A stretch of DNA of 64,000 nt from Fluviirhizobium alvei (GCF_030551875.1 NZ_JAUOZU010000003.1:62001-126000); one strand, 5' to 3'; positions 1-9,564 are shown, counted from the first letter of the stretch. A program made the numbers and translations. The notes: generated by a model not told the origin, from the letters alone.

Positions 1-2342
1 AGAAGGCCGTGCTCGATGCCATGGCCGAGCCGCGCGATATCGACGAACCGCTGGTCGATGCCTATCTCGCCCGTCGCGCGCTGGATTATCTCGTCGGCTT
101 CAACCTGTCGCCGGTTCTCTGGCGCAAATTGCCAGGTGCCCGCTCGGCAGGCCGCGTGCAGTCGGTTGCGCTGCGGCTGGTCTGCGATCGCGAGACAGAG
201 ATCGAGCGCTTCGTTGCCGAAGAATACTGGAACATTTCCGCGCTTCTCAAGACCCCGCGCAACGATACGTTCGAAGCGCGTCTTGTGAGCCTTGAAGGAA
301 AGCGCCTGCCGCCGCGCGGTGTGCAGAACGGCGACCAGGCCACCGACATCAAGTCCCTGCTTGAAGGTGCCGCCTTCCGCGTCGACAGTATCGAAGCCAA
401 GCCGGTCAAGCGCAATCCCGGCCCGCCCTTCACCACCTCGACGCTGCAGCAGGCCGCCTCCTCGCGGCTCGGCTTTTCGGCCTCCCGCACCATGCAGGTC
501 GCCCAGAAGCTCTATGAAGGTTTCGATATCGGCGGCGAAGTCACCGGTCTAATCACCTATATGCGTACCGACGGCGTCCAGATCGCACCCGAAGCGATCG
601 ATGCTGCCCGCCGCGCCATCGCCAACCAGTTCGGCGACAAGTACCTGCCGGAGAAGCCGCGCTTCTATTCCACCAAGGCCAAGAATGCCCAGGAAGCGCA
701 CGAAGCGATCCGCCCGACCGATTTCAGCCGCACGCCCGAAAGCCTGCGCCGTTATCTCGATGCCGACCAGCTTCGCCTCTATGAGCTGATCTGGAAGCGC
801 GGTATCGCGAGCCAGATGGCAAGCGCCGACATCGAACGCACCACGGCCGAAATCATCGCCGAAAATGGCGGCCGCAAGGCCGGTCTGCGTGCGGTCGGCT
901 CGGTGATCAAGTTCGACGGCTTCATCGCCGCCTATACTGACCAGCGCGAGGAAGACGAGAGCGGCGACGACGAAGATGGTCGTCTGCCCGATATCCGAGC
1001 CCAGGAAAGCCTCGGCAAGGAAAAGATCAATGCCAGCCAGCATTTCACCGAGCCGCCGCCGCGCTATTCGGAAGCAACCCTGATCAAGAAGATGGAAGAG
1101 CTCGGCATCGGCCGGCCCTCCACCTATGCCGCCACTCTCGCCACGCTGCGCGACCGCGGCTATGTGACCATCGACAAGCGCAAGCTCATTCCCGATGCCA
1201 AGGGCCGGATCGTTACCGCCTTCCTCGAGAATTTCTTCACCCGCTATGTCGAATATGACTTCACGGCCTCGCTCGAAGAAAAGCTCGACAGCATTTCCGC
1301 CGGCGATCTGAACTGGAAGGACGTGCTGCGCGACTTCTGGAAGGACTTCTTCTCTCAGATCGAGGTCACCAAAGAACTGCGCGTCACCAACGTGCTCGAT
1401 GCGCTCAATGATGCGCTCGCGCCGCTTCTCTTCCCGCCGCGCGCTGATGGTTCGGACCCGCGCACCTGCCAGGTCTGCGGATCCGGAAAACTGTCGCTGA
1501 AACTCGGCCGTTACGGCGCCTTCGTTGGCTGCTCGAACTATCCGGAATGCAATTTCACCCGCCAGCTTTCCAGCGACGGCAACGAGGGCGATGCGACGCT
1601 CTCCGGCGAACCCGTGGCACTCGGCAAGGACCCGATGACGGACGAGGAGATCACCCTCCGTTCGGGCCGTTTCGGACCCTACGTCCAGCGCGGCGATGGC
1701 AAGGAAGCCAAGCGCGCCAGCCTGCCCAAGGGCTGGACGCCGGATTCGATCGATCACGAAAAGGCATTGGCGCTGCTCAATCTGCCCCGCGATATCGGTG
1801 CCCATCCCGAAAGCGGCAAGATGATTTCCGCCGGCATCGGCCGCTATGGCCCCTTCCTGCTGCATGACGGTTCCTACGCCAATCTCGAAAGTGTCGAGGA
1901 TGTGTTCTCGATCGGCCTCAACCGCGCCGTGACCGTGATTGCCGAAAAGGCCGCGAAGGGTCCCGGGGGTCGCGGTGCGCGATCGGCTCCTGCGGCACTC
2001 AAGGATCTCGGCGACCATCCCGATGGCGGCAAGATCACCGTCCGCGACGGACGCTACGGTCCCTATGTGAACTGGGAAAAGATCAATGCGACCCTGCCCA
2101 AGGGCAAGGATCCGGCATCGGTGACGATCGAGGAAGCATTGGCGCTGATCGCCGAACGCGCGGCCAAGGCACCCGCTGGCAAGGCGAAACCGGCGCGCAA
2201 GAAGGCAGCCGCCAGCGAAGCCGGCGAAGATAAAGCCAAGACTAAGACGACCAAGCCCAAGGCGGCGGCCAAGAAAAGCACGACCACCAAGGCGAAGGCC
2301 GAACCCAAGGCGAAAGCCGCAGCCAAGACAAGGAAAGCGTGA
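1..2342 (+). CDS. topA: DNA topoisomerase I, 3' part (5' end outside window)
   Basis: Type IA topoisomerase that relaxes negatively supercoiled DNA in the nucleoid. The reading frame is already open at base 3, so the N-terminal Toprim part lies upstream of the window. The visible part holds the active-site motif YMRTDG with the catalytic Tyr codon at 558-560. Next comes a four-Cys zinc ribbon (CQVCG...GCSNYPEC, about 1467-1554), followed by at least three Gly-Arg-(Phe/Tyr)-Gly-Pro repeats (GRFGPYV, GRYGPFL, GRYGPYV) typical of the C-terminal topoisomerase domains. The protein ends in a Lys/Ala-rich basic tail of about 60 residues, common in alphaproteobacterial TopA and presumably DNA-binding. 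The stop overlaps the GTG start of rnr by four bases, which suggests translational coupling. Confidence 0.96.
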   Translation, partial: KAVLDAMAEPRDIDEPLVDAYLARRALDYLVGFNLSPVLWRKLPGARSAGRVQSVALRLVCDRETEIERFVAEEYWNISALLKTPRNDTFEARLVSLEGKRLPPRGVQNGDQATDIKSLLEGAAFRVDSIEAKPVKRNPGPPFTTSTLQQAASSRLGFSASRTMQVAQKLYEGFDIGGEVTGLITYMRTDGVQIAPEAIDAARRAIANQFGDKYLPEKPRFYSTKAKNAQEAHEAIRPTDFSRTPESLRRYLDADQLRLYELIWKRGIASQMASADIERTTAEIIAENGGRKAGLRAVGSVIKFDGFIAAYTDQREEDESGDDEDGRLPDIRAQESLGKEKINASQHFTEPPPRYSEATLIKKMEELGIGRPSTYAATLATLRDRGYVTIDKRKLIPDAKGRIVTAFLENFFTRYVEYDFTASLEEKLDSISAGDLNWKDVLRDFWKDFFSQIEVTKELRVTNVLDALNDALAPLLFPPRADGSDPRTCQVCGSGKLSLKLGRYGAFVGCSNYPECNFTRQLSSDGNEGDATLSGEPVALGKDPMTDEEITLRSGRFGPYVQRGDGKEAKRASLPKGWTPDSIDHEKALALLNLPRDIGAHPESGKMISAGIGRYGPFLLHDGSYANLESVEDVFSIGLNRAVTVIAEKAAKGPGGRGARSAPAALKDLGDHPDGGKITVRDGRYGPYVNWEKINATLPKGKDPASVTIEEALALIAERAAKAPAGKAKPARKKAAASEAGEDKAKTKTTKPKAAAKKSTTTKAKAEPKAKAAAKTRKA

Positions 2343-4684
2343 CGAGATTGTCAAAGACACCCAGGACGACCGGTCAGAACGGCAAGCGGGGCAAACCCGG
2401 TGCGAATGAAAGACCCACGATCATTCAGGGTGTGGTTCCGCCGCGCGAAATTCTCCTGGAATTCATCCAGGACAATCCCGATCGCGCCAACAAGCGCGAG
2501 ATCGCCAAGGCCTTCGGCCTCAAGGGCGATGCACGCATCGAACTGAAGGCTGCCTTGCGCGCGCTCGAGGACGACGGTCTGCTCGAAAAGAGCCGCAAGA
2601 GCCTGATGCGACCGGGCGCCCTGCCACCGGTGACGGTTCTCGATATCACCATGCGCGACTCTTCGGGCGAACTGATCGCCCGGCCAGCAGAATGGCCCGA
2701 CGAGGCCGGCGTCGCCCCTGCCGTGCTCGTGCGCCAGTCGAGCGGCGATCGCGGCAAGTCCCGCACGCCGGCAGCCGGGATCGGCGACAGGATCGTCGCC
2801 AAGATCTTCCCCAACAAGGAGCGCGGCGGTCCCGCCTACACGGCGCGCGTCATCAAGCTTCTCGAAAAGCGGCGTGCCGCTGCCATCGGCGTCTATCGCG
2901 ATCTCGGCGATGGATTGGGGCGCGTCCTCCCGATCGAACGGCGTGGCGACGAGATGGATGTGGCGCCGGAAGACCGGGGTAACGCCAAGGACGGCGATCT
3001 GGTCGAGATCGAAACCCAGCGCACGGGCCGTTATGGCCTGCCGCGGGCAAAGATCGTTTCGGTCATCGGTTCGGTCGCCTCCGAAAAGGCGATCTCGATG
3101 ATCGCCATCTATTCGCACGGCATTCCCCACATCTTCCCGCAGGCGGTGATGAAGGAGGCCGACGAGGCCGGCCCCGCCGACATGAAGAACCGCGAGGACT
3201 GGCGCAGGATGCCGCTCGTCACCATCGATCCGGCCGATGCCAAGGATCATGACGATGCCGTCTATGCCGAGCTGGACCCCTCGCCCGACAATCCCGGTGG
3301 CCATATCGTCGTCGTCGCGATTGCCGATGTGTCCTACTATGTCCGCTACGGCAAGCCGCTCGATCGCGAGGCGCTCAAGCGCGGCAACTCTGTCTATTTC
3401 CCGGATCGCGTTGTGCCGATGCTGCCCGAACGGATCTCCAACGACCTCTGCTCGCTGAAGGAAGGCGTCGATCGCCCGGCCCTTGCCGTGCGCATGGTCT
3501 TCTCCAAGGAAGGGCGCAAGGCATCGCACACCTTCCATCGCATCATGATGAAGAGTGCGGCCAAACTTTCCTACCAGCAGGCCCAGGCGGCCATCGACGG
3601 CGCCCCCGACGACAAGACCGGGCCGCTGCTCGAACCGGTGCTGAAGCCGCTCTGGGACGCCTATCGCGCGATGAAGATCGGCCGCGACCGCCGCCAGCCA
3701 CTCGAACTCGACATGCCGGAACGCAAGATCCTGCTGAAGGCTGACGGAACTGTCGACCGGGTCGTCGTTCCAGAACGGCTCGATGCCCACAAGCTGATCG
3801 AGGAGATGATGATCCAGGCCAATGTGGCCGCAGCCGAAACGCTGGAAAAGAAGGATCAGTCGCTCATCTACCGCGTCCATGATGCGCCTTCGCTCGCCAA
3901 GCAGGAAAGCCTGCGCGATTTCCTGAAAACGCTGGAAATGTCGCTCGCCACGGGTTCTCTCCGCTCCAACCATTTCAACCAGATCCTGCAAAAGGTTTCC
4001 GGCCATGCGCATGAGACGATGGTCAATGAAATGGTGCTGCGTTCGCAAAGCCAGGCAATCTACAGTCCCGACAATATCGGCCATTTCGGCCTCAATCTCC
4101 TGCGCTACGCCCATTTCACCTCGCCCATCCGTCGCTATGCTGACCTGGTCGTCCACCGGGCGCTGGTGACAGCCCTCGGCCTCGGTGCCGGCGGCATCAC
4201 GCAGGAGGAGGAAGACCAGCTCGATGATGTCGCGGCCGAGATTTCCACCTTCGAGCGTCGCGCCATGGCCGCCGAACGCGAGACCGTTGACCGGCTGATC
4301 GCCCATCATCTCGCCGGGCGCATCGGCGAGGAGTTCGATGGCCGTGTCGCCGGCGTCACCAAATCCGGACTATTTGTCTCACTACCTGCCTATGGCGCCG
4401 ATGGCTTCGTGCCCGTATCTACGCTGGGGAGCGACTATTTCATCTTCGACGAAGCCCATATGGCTCTGTCGGGCGAGCGTACCGGCCTCGGCTATCGCCT
4501 TGGCGATCCTGTCAGGGTCAAGCTGGTGGAAGCCATTCCGCTTGCGGGTGCGTTACGTTTCGAAGTCATCAGTGAAGGTCGCAAAATGCCAGGCGCCATC
4601 CGGTCCTTCCACAAGGCCGGTAAAAAGAAGCGCGATATTACAGGTAGGAAACCCGGAACCCGGCCGCCACGCGGCCGCAGGTAG
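2339..4684 (+). CDS. rnr: Ribonuclease R (3'-5' exoribonuclease)
   Basis: RNase R degrades structured RNA processively from the 3' end. At 781 aa the protein has the family's usual length. The RNB catalytic centre is seen around residues 297-307 as DPADAKDHDDAVYAE, with the clustered Asp residues that bind Mg ions. A further RNB signature, HFTSPIRRYADLVVHR, follows near residue 590. An S1 RNA-binding domain lies at about residues 660-740 (GRVAGVTKSGLFVSL...GFVPVS) and a basic tail (KKKRDITGRKPG) ends the protein. The start chosen is GTG at 2339, inside the topA stop (GTGA overlap). The topA-rnr pair is a common arrangement in rhizobia. Confidence 0.96.
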   Translation: MTRLSKTPRTTGQNGKRGKPGANERPTIIQGVVPPREILLEFIQDNPDRANKREIAKAFGLKGDARIELKAALRALEDDGLLEKSRKSLMRPGALPPVTVLDITMRDSSGELIARPAEWPDEAGVAPAVLVRQSSGDRGKSRTPAAGIGDRIVAKIFPNKERGGPAYTARVIKLLEKRRAAAIGVYRDLGDGLGRVLPIERRGDEMDVAPEDRGNAKDGDLVEIETQRTGRYGLPRAKIVSVIGSVASEKAISMIAIYSHGIPHIFPQAVMKEADEAGPADMKNREDWRRMPLVTIDPADAKDHDDAVYAELDPSPDNPGGHIVVVAIADVSYYVRYGKPLDREALKRGNSVYFPDRVVPMLPERISNDLCSLKEGVDRPALAVRMVFSKEGRKASHTFHRIMMKSAAKLSYQQAQAAIDGAPDDKTGPLLEPVLKPLWDAYRAMKIGRDRRQPLELDMPERKILLKADGTVDRVVVPERLDAHKLIEEMMIQANVAAAETLEKKDQSLIYRVHDAPSLAKQESLRDFLKTLEMSLATGSLRSNHFNQILQKVSGHAHETMVNEMVLRSQSQAIYSPDNIGHFGLNLLRYAHFTSPIRRYADLVVHRALVTALGLGAGGITQEEEDQLDDVAAEISTFERRAMAAERETVDRLIAHHLAGRIGEEFDGRVAGVTKSGLFVSLPAYGADGFVPVSTLGSDYFIFDEAHMALSGERTGLGYRLGDPVRVKLVEAIPLAGALRFEVISEGRKMPGAIRSFHKAGKKKRDITGRKPGTRPPRGRR

Positions 4685-4700
4685 AACAGGAGAGACACGG

Positions 4701-5165
4701 ATGGCAGAGAGCACTGCGACAACCGAACTGTGGACCAATGCGCCGAAGACGAAGCCGCGCGACCGCGATGTCATGACTGCGATCAAGCGCGGCATGCTTG
4801 GCTGCTGCCCGGCCTGTGGCAGTGGCAAGATGTTCCGCGCCTTTCTGAAGCCGGTCGACAACTGTGCCGCCTGTGGCGAGGATCTTTCGCATCAGCGTGC
4901 CGACGATCTGCCCGCTTACCTGGTGATCGTCATCGTCGGCCATATCGTGGTCGGCGGTTTCATGATGACCGACCTGGTCTGGCCGATGTCGAACTGGGCC
5001 CATCTCGCGATCTGGTCGCCGCTGACCCTGATACTCGCGCTCCTCATGATCCAACCGATCAAGGGCGGTGTGATCGGGCTGCAATGGGCGATGCGCATGC
5101 ATGGATTCGGCGGCGAAGAACCCGAGCCAGAAGACAAGATCGCTTCCACCCCGGCAGTCGATTAA
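4701..5165 (+). CDS. DUF983 family small membrane protein
   Basis: A 154-aa protein of unknown function. It has an N-terminal zinc-ribbon-like part with two CxxC pairs (CCPACGSGKMF and CAACGEDLS) and two hydrophobic segments in the C-terminal half (LVIVIVGHIVVGGFMM and LAIWSPLTLILALLMI), followed by the conserved IQPIKG motif. This arrangement is what DUF983 proteins show. I chose ATG 4701, which follows an AGGAGAGACACGG ribosome binding site 16 bases after the rnr stop. A longer frame upstream runs inside rnr and is ignored. It is probably co-transcribed with topA-rnr. The cysteines suggest metal or redox binding, but no function can be assigned from sequence. Confidence 0.9.
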   Translation: MAESTATTELWTNAPKTKPRDRDVMTAIKRGMLGCCPACGSGKMFRAFLKPVDNCAACGEDLSHQRADDLPAYLVIVIVGHIVVGGFMMTDLVWPMSNWAHLAIWSPLTLILALLMIQPIKGGVIGLQWAMRMHGFGGEEPEPEDKIASTPAVD

Positions 5166-5296
5166 ATAAAAAATATCGAAAATGACGTAGGGGAAACATG
5201 AAAATCTGTTCCCAACCGTCATTGTCAGGGAACATGGGGGACATATATCCCTCGCGGCAGTTGCCGCAGGGATCTGGGTTATGAAAGTTGCATGTG

Positions 5297-6472
5297 ATGA
5301 CTGAAGCGACGACGGTTAACGACGACAGGGTTCATTGGCCGTCGCTCATCGCCGCCATATCGGCCATCACGGCGGTGGGCATCGCGATCGGTCTCGGACT
5401 GCCGCTTCTGTCGCTCATTCTCGACAAGCGTGGCATTTCCTCAAGCCTCACCGGCATCAACTCGGCCATGGCCGGCATTGCCGCCATGATGGCAGCCCCC
5501 GTGACCACCTGGTGCGCCCATCGTTATGGCGTTGCCACGACGATGATCTGGGCCATCGTCATCGCCTCCCTAAGCTCCTTCGGCTTCTATTACATCGTCA
5601 ACTACTGGGCCTGGTTTCCGCTTCGAATCGTCTTCCATGGTGCCACCACGGCGCTTTTCATCCTGTCGGAATTCTGGATCAACGTTGCAGCTCCTCCCAA
5701 AAGGCGGGGCCTGATTCTCGGACTCTATGCCTCGATCCTGTCGGTGGGGTTTGCCACCGGAACCTTGATCTTCTCGCTGGTCGGCAGCGAAGGCGTGTTG
5801 CCCTTCATCGTCGGGGCCGGCATCATCCTTTTGGCGGTCATCCCGATCTTCGTCGCCCGCAGGGAAAGTCCGGTCCTGTCGGAAAGCCCGCATCCGAATT
5901 TCTTCAAATATATCACCATCGTTCCGACAGCGATTCTGGCCGTTTTCATCTTTGGCGCCGTCGAAGCGGGCGGGCTGACCCTTCTGCCGCTCTATGCAAC
6001 CCGAATCGGCTTCACCGAAGCCCAGGCCGGCGGTCTTTTGACCGCAATGGCGATCGGCAACTTCGCCTTCCAGATCCCCGTCGGCATGTTGTCGGACCGG
6101 CTGCGGGACCGGCGTGCGCTCCTGACCATCATGGGCGCCTTCGGCCTTGTTGGTGCGCTGCTGCTGCCTATGATCGCGCCCTACTGGACGCTGCTCGCCG
6201 CCCTCCTCCTGATCTGGGGCGGGGTCGTTGCGGGTCTCTATACCGTGGGTCTCGGTCATATCGGCTCGCGATTCCACGGCACGGAACTCGCCGCCGCCAA
6301 TGCCGCCTTCATCTTCTTCTATGCTCTTGGCACCGTAGCCGGTCCGGCCGTCATCGGGACCGCCATGGATCTCGGTGGAACTGACGGTTTTGCCTGGGCT
6401 TTGACCGGCTTCTTCGGCTGCTTTGTCGTTTTTGCGGTGTGGCGGTTGATTTTCCATCCGACCAAGGCTTGA
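5297..6472 (+). CDS. MFS transporter
   Basis: A 391-aa major facilitator superfamily permease of the inner membrane with about twelve hydrophobic segments. In the first half, [11 protein letters not shown] takes the place of the usual loop 2-3 motif. The second half carries [16 protein letters not shown], a good match to the G-x-x-x-D-(R/K) loop between helices 8 and 9. The substrate cannot be read from the sequence; related rhizobial proteins are annotated only as sugar-phosphate or drug permeases. The start is uncertain: a TTG at 5288 and GTG at 5294 are in frame just upstream, and I prefer ATG 5297. A 131-base gap separates it from the DUF983 gene, so it may have its own promoter. Confidence 0.88.
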   Translation: MTEATTVNDDRVHWPSLIAAISAITAVGIAIGLGLPLLSLILDKRGISSSLTGINSAMAGIAAMMAAPVTTWCAHRYGVATTMIWAIVIASLSSFGFYYIVNYWAWFPLRIVFHGATTALFILSEFWINVAAPPKRRGLILGLYASILSVGFATGTLIFSLVGSEGVLPFIVGAGIILLAVIPIFVARRESPVLSESPHPNFFKYITIVPTAILAVFIFGAVEAGGLTLLPLYATRIGFTEAQAGGLLTAMAIGNFAFQIPVGMLSDRLRDRRALLTIMGAFGLVGALLLPMIAPYWTLLAALLLIWGGVVAGLYTVGLGHIGSRFHGTELAAANAAFIFFYALGTVAGPAVIGTAMDLGGTDGFAWALTGFFGCFVVFAVWRLIFHPTKA

Positions 6473-6496
6473 CTTTTAGCCCTGTATGCGTAGTTT
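6469..6496 (+). promoter_or_regulatory. Candidate sigma-70 promoter of rpmG
   Basis: TTGACT (6469-6474) followed after 16 bases by TAGTTT (6491-6496) resembles a -35/-10 pair, about 65 bases before the rpmG start. The -35 overlaps the stop codon of the upstream MFS gene. The -10 matches only three of six consensus bases, so this is a prediction only. Confidence 0.4.
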
Positions 6497-6561
6497 CCGC
6501 GCAGATTTCGCCGGGATCGACAGAGATTCAACGGCGTCAATTCTTTAAAGGCAGGACGACC

Positions 6562-6729
6562 ATGGCGAAAGCTACTACGATCAAGATCAAGCTCCTTTCG
6601 ACGGCCGACACCGGCACGTTCTACGTGACGACCAAGAACAGCCGTACGTTCACGGAAAAGATGACCAAGACCAAGTATGACCCGGTCGTGCGCAAGCACG
6701 TCGAGTTCAAGGAAACCAAGATCAAGTAA
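6562..6729 (+). CDS. rpmG: 50S ribosomal protein L33
   Basis: A 55-aa basic protein of the large ribosomal subunit. The sequence begins [20 protein letters not shown] and ends in KKYDPVxRKH-like residues ([19 protein letters not shown]), both typical of bacterial L33. The Cys pairs of zinc-type L33 are absent, so this is the zinc-free form usual in proteobacteria. ATG 6562 is preceded by AAAGGCAGG. It sits alone with its own likely promoter and is closed by a strong terminator at 6756. Confidence 0.97.
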   Translation: MAKATTIKIKLLSTADTGTFYVTTKNSRTFTEKMTKTKYDPVVRKHVEFKETKIK

Positions 6730-6755
6730 TCCTGGTCTCCGGTCTCGGAACGATG

Positions 6756-6786
6756 AGCGCGTAAGCTTCGGCTTGACGCGCTTTTT
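6756..6786 (+). terminator. Rho-independent terminator after rpmG
   Basis: Stem AGCGCGTAAGC pairs across a TTCG loop with GCTTGACGCGCT (one bulged G) and is followed by five T residues. A tetraloop, a long stem and a T-run make this a convincing intrinsic terminator 26 bases after the rpmG stop. Confidence 0.88.
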
Positions 6787-6908
6787 CGTTTGTGCGGAGG
6801 AAAGCACATCGCTTTGCCCTTTTCTGCTTGATCGGCAGGCCAAGCCTTCGTAAAGCCCAGCCTGAAGCCGCAGCATGCGGCGGCAAAGAGCCATCCAAGG
6901 AGCAGAAC

Positions 6909-7253
6909 ATGACCATCAAGCGTATCGATGCCGGTCCCCGCATGAGCGGCGCCGTGGTTCACAACAACACGGTCTATCTCGCAGGCCAGGTCGGCGAAGG
7001 CGAAAGCATCACCGAACAGTGCAAGTCGGCGCTGGCCGAAGTCGATCGCCTGCTTGCAGCGGCCGGCTCGTCCAAGTCGAAGATCCTGCAGACGCTGATC
7101 TATCTGTCTGACATGTCCTACTTCGCTGAAATGAATGCCGTCTGGGAAGCCTGGGTCGATCCGGCCAACACGCCTGCCCGCGCCACCAGCGAAGCCAAGC
7201 TCGCGACCCCGGCCTACAAGGTCGAGTTCATCGTCACCGCCGCACTCGATTGA
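6909..7253 (+). CDS. RidA family (YjgF/UK114) protein
   Basis: A 114-aa protein of the RidA superfamily. Canonical RidA hydrolyses reactive 2-aminoacrylate and related enamines that leak from PLP enzymes in the cytosol. Seen here: an N-terminal GAVVHNNTVYLAGQVG strand region, the central LAEVDRLLAAAGSSKSKILQTLIYL segment and PARATSEAKLA, where the Arg corresponds to the substrate-carboxylate Arg of active members. The flanking pattern differs from E. coli RidA, so it may belong to another Rid subfamily. ATG 6909 follows AAGGAGCAGAAC. It is preceded by the rpmG terminator, so it is transcribed separately. Confidence 0.92.
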   Translation: MTIKRIDAGPRMSGAVVHNNTVYLAGQVGEGESITEQCKSALAEVDRLLAAAGSSKSKILQTLIYLSDMSYFAEMNAVWEAWVDPANTPARATSEAKLATPAYKVEFIVTAALD

Positions 7254-7260
7254 GTCTGCG

Positions 7261-7283
7261 GCCGGCCCATTGTCTGGGCCGGC
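7261..7283 (+). terminator. Hairpin between convergent ridA-like and xdhC genes
   Basis: GCCGGCCCA / TGGGCCGGC form a perfect 9-base stem with a 5-base loop seven bases after the RidA stop. No T-run follows, so termination is probable but not certain. A second GC-rich dyad (CGGCCGGT/ACCGGCCG) overlaps the stop of the minus-strand gene. Confidence 0.5.
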
Positions 7284-7305
7284 ATAGATGTGGCATTCGG
7301 CCGGT

Positions 7306-7992
7306 TCAGACCGGCCGGGTGCGAAACGCCTTGATGATCGCCCCCATCACCGCAACGGCGATCTCGGCCGGGCTCTGCGCCCCGATATCAAGCCCGATCG
7401 GCGCATCGATCCTGGCGATCTCCTGATCCGAAAATCCCAACGACTGCAGCCGCTCGACGCGCTTGGCATGGGTCTTTCGGCTCCCGAGCGCCCCGACATA
7501 GAAGCAGCCCGTCCGGAGCGCTTCCGCGATCGGGAAATCGTCGATCTTCGGATCATGCGTCACAGCAACCAGCGCCGTGAAGGCATCGAGCGGTCGTTCC
7601 TTCAACACATCCTCGGGCCAGTCGGCGACGAGATCGATACCGGCGAACCGCTCCTCGGTCGCAAAGGCGGTGCGCGGATCGATGATCCGGACATCGTAGC
7701 CCGCAATCTTGGCGATCGGTGCCAGCGCCTGCGAAATATGAACCGCGCCGATCACCACGATGCGCGGCGGCGGCACTTGTACATTGAGAAACAGCTTGAG
7801 TTGATCGATTTCCACCAGCCCGGATTTGCCACTGCGGAACGCTTTCTCCACCGCATCCTGAAGCAACGGATCGACCGTATCGCCCTCGGCGATCACATGC
7901 CCCTCGCCGCTGCCGAGATCTGTCATCAGAAGGACCGAACGCCGGGCAACCCGTTCCTCGTTCAGACGTTTGAGATCCTCAATCCGCATCAT
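7306..7992 (-). CDS. XdhC-type maturation factor, C-terminal (Rossmann) half
   Basis: A 228-aa protein matching the XdhC C-terminal domain. The NAD-binding-like motif is PPPRIVVIGAVHISQALAP at about residues 77-95, followed by GYDVRIIDPRTAFAT, AVTHDPKIDDFPI and GALGSRKTHAKR, all typical of XdhC_C. XdhC family proteins bind molybdenum cofactor and help insert its sulfurated form into xanthine dehydrogenase-type enzymes. Here the N- and C-terminal halves are separate genes: the start ATG 7992 overlaps the stop of the N-half gene in ATGA. A longer frame upstream only overlaps that gene. This is the last gene of the moxR-coxE-xdhC cluster. Confidence 0.9.
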   Translation of the reverse strand: MMRIEDLKRLNEERVARRSVLLMTDLGSGEGHVIAEGDTVDPLLQDAVEKAFRSGKSGLVEIDQLKLFLNVQVPPPRIVVIGAVHISQALAPIAKIAGYDVRIIDPRTAFATEERFAGIDLVADWPEDVLKERPLDAFTALVAVTHDPKIDDFPIAEALRTGCFYVGALGSRKTHAKRVERLQSLGFSDQEIARIDAPIGLDIGAQSPAEIAVAVMGAIIKAFRTRPV

Positions 7993-8318
7993 CCAAGCCT
8001 TTCGACATAGACCGAAATGCGCCCGCCGCAGGAGAGACCCACCCGCCAGGCCGTTTCGTCGGCGACTCCGAATTCGAGCAACCGCGCCTTGCCGCTGCCG
8101 ATGACATCGGCCGCTTCGGAAATCACTGCCCCTTCGACACAACCGCCCGAAACCGAGCCCTCGAAATTTCCCTCGGCATCGATCACCAGATGGCTGCCGA
8201 CCGGACGCGGCGCCGAACCCCAGGTCTCGACCACAGTCGCGATCGCCACCTGCCGCCCTTCACCGAGCCAGCGTTCGGCAATATCCAGAGGTTCCTGAAA
8301 GTCACTTTCTGTCCCCAT
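7989..8318 (-). CDS. XdhC/CoxI family protein, N-terminal half
   Basis: A 109-aa protein corresponding to the XdhC_CoxI domain alone. It shows ATVVETWGSAPRPVGSHL, SVSGGCVEGAV with the conserved Cys, and GLSCGGRISVYVE with the second conserved Cys. In full-length XdhC these residues belong to the cofactor-handling part. I chose ATG 8318, six bases after GAGGAG; ATG 8324 directly abuts that site and is less likely. It lies 10 bases after the VWA gene and overlaps the C-half gene by four bases, so the two halves are probably made together and act as a complex. Confidence 0.88.
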   Translation of the reverse strand: MGTESDFQEPLDIAERWLGEGRQVAIATVVETWGSAPRPVGSHLVIDAEGNFEGSVSGGCVEGAVISEAADVIGSGKARLLEFGVADETAWRVGLSCGGRISVYVERLG

Positions 8319-8328
8319 GGGCATCTCC

Positions 8329-9564
8329 TCAGATCATGAAACGGCGTGGATCGGCATCGCGCGAACGACCGGCCATCAGAGCGCGGGCCAGATCGCCGAT
8401 CGCTTCGAGATTGTGAACGGCGCGCAATTCGTCGACATGCGGAACCATTGCGCGCACCCCGCGGGCGCGGGCCTCGAACCCGTCGAACCGCAGCAGCGGA
8501 TTGAGCCAGATCAGCCGCCGGCAGGACCGATGCAGACGGTCCGTCTCGCGACCCAGAAGGTCGGCATCGTCGCGTTCGAGCCCGTCGGTGATCAGGAGCA
8601 CCACCGCCCCCTGCCCCAGCACACGCCGCGCCCAGAGCCGGTTGAACTCCTTCAGCGTCTCGCCGATGCGGGTGCCGCCCGACCAGTCCTTGACCGTATC
8701 CGTACAAAGCGCGATCGCCTCGTCCGGATCCTTGTGACGCATCGCACGGGTGACATTCGAAAGCCGGGTTCCGAACAGGAACGTATGCACCCGCCGGCGG
8801 CGTTCGGTCAGCACATGCATGAAATGCAGGAAAATCCGGGTGTACTGGCTCATTGAGCCCGAAATGTCGGCGATGATGACGAGAGGCGGATGCACCATCC
8901 GCGGCTTCTTCCATTTCGGCAGCATGAGCTCACCACCGGTCCGCATCGACGCGCGTAGCGTCGCGCGCGGATCGATCCGCCCGGGCCGAAGCGACGGCGT
9001 GAAGCGCCGCGTCCTGACCTCGTCCATCGGCAGGATCAGCCGCTCGAGTTCCTGGCGGGCAAGCGACAGTTCGCGCGCCGTCATCTGGGCAAAATCGGTT
9101 CGCCGCAGCACTTCGCGCTCCGAGACCGAAAAGCGCGCATCGATCTCCACCTCCTCGATCTCGCGCTCGGGCTGCTGCCGTTCGGCATAGAGCGCCTCAG
9201 ACACACGCGCAGCAGCAGCCTTCGGCTTGTCCTTCTCGCCGATATCCGGAGTCATGCGCGACAGCATCTGAATGAGCTTGCCTTCGAAATCGCGCGGCCG
9301 CCAGAAGATCCGGAAGGCCTCGTCGAAAACGATCTGGTCCTCGCGCCGTTTGACGAAATTGCAGGAAAGCGCGGTATGAAACTCCTCGCGGCTGCCGATG
9401 CCGATCGCATTCACCGCCTCGATCGCATCGGCGATGGCGCCGGGTCCGACCCTGAGGCCCGAGCGTCGCAGGATCCGTCCGAAATAGACGATATTGTCGG
9501 CAAGCCGCCCGTCGCCTTTGGCCACCGGCGGCATCACGATCCCGTCCTGCTGGCCTGCCACCAT
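8329..9564 (-). CDS. VWA domain protein, CoxE-like
   Basis: A 411-aa cytoplasmic protein with a C-terminal von Willebrand factor A domain. The metal-site motif DISGSMS has its first Asp at residue 233; SGGTRIGETL and LLITDGLERDD supply the remaining MIDAS-type residues. The N-terminal 200 residues match CoxE-type proteins (NIVYFGRILRRSGLRVGPG). In carboxydotrophs CoxE works with the AAA+ ATPase CoxD to mature the MoCu site of CO dehydrogenase; related MoxR-VWA pairs serve other metalloenzymes. It follows the moxR gene by two bases. No Mo-hydroxylase subunit gene is in the window, so the client is unknown. Confidence 0.9.
   Translation of the reverse strand: MVAGQQDGIVMPPVAKGDGRLADNIVYFGRILRRSGLRVGPGAIADAIEAVNAIGIGSREEFHTALSCNFVKRREDQIVFDEAFRIFWRPRDFEGKLIQMLSRMTPDIGEKDKPKAAAARVSEALYAERQQPEREIEEVEIDARFSVSEREVLRRTDFAQMTARELSLARQELERLILPMDEVRTRRFTPSLRPGRIDPRATLRASMRTGGELMLPKWKKPRMVHPPLVIIADISGSMSQYTRIFLHFMHVLTERRRRVHTFLFGTRLSNVTRAMRHKDPDEAIALCTDTVKDWSGGTRIGETLKEFNRLWARRVLGQGAVVLLITDGLERDDADLLGRETDRLHRSCRRLIWLNPLLRFDGFEARARGVRAMVPHVDELRAVHNLEAIGDLARALMAGRSRDADPRRFMI

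Noticed and set aside
549-2360. 603-aa open frame opposite topA
   Set aside because: Antisense shadow of topA; low-complexity Arg/Gly/Ala composition and no family features.
2351-4309. 652-aa open frame opposite rnr
   Set aside because: Antisense shadow of rnr, whose RNB and S1 motifs are intact on the plus strand.
7261-7320. Two GC-rich dyads as an attachment site or operator
   Set aside because: Position between convergent stops fits transcription termination; no other sign of integration.
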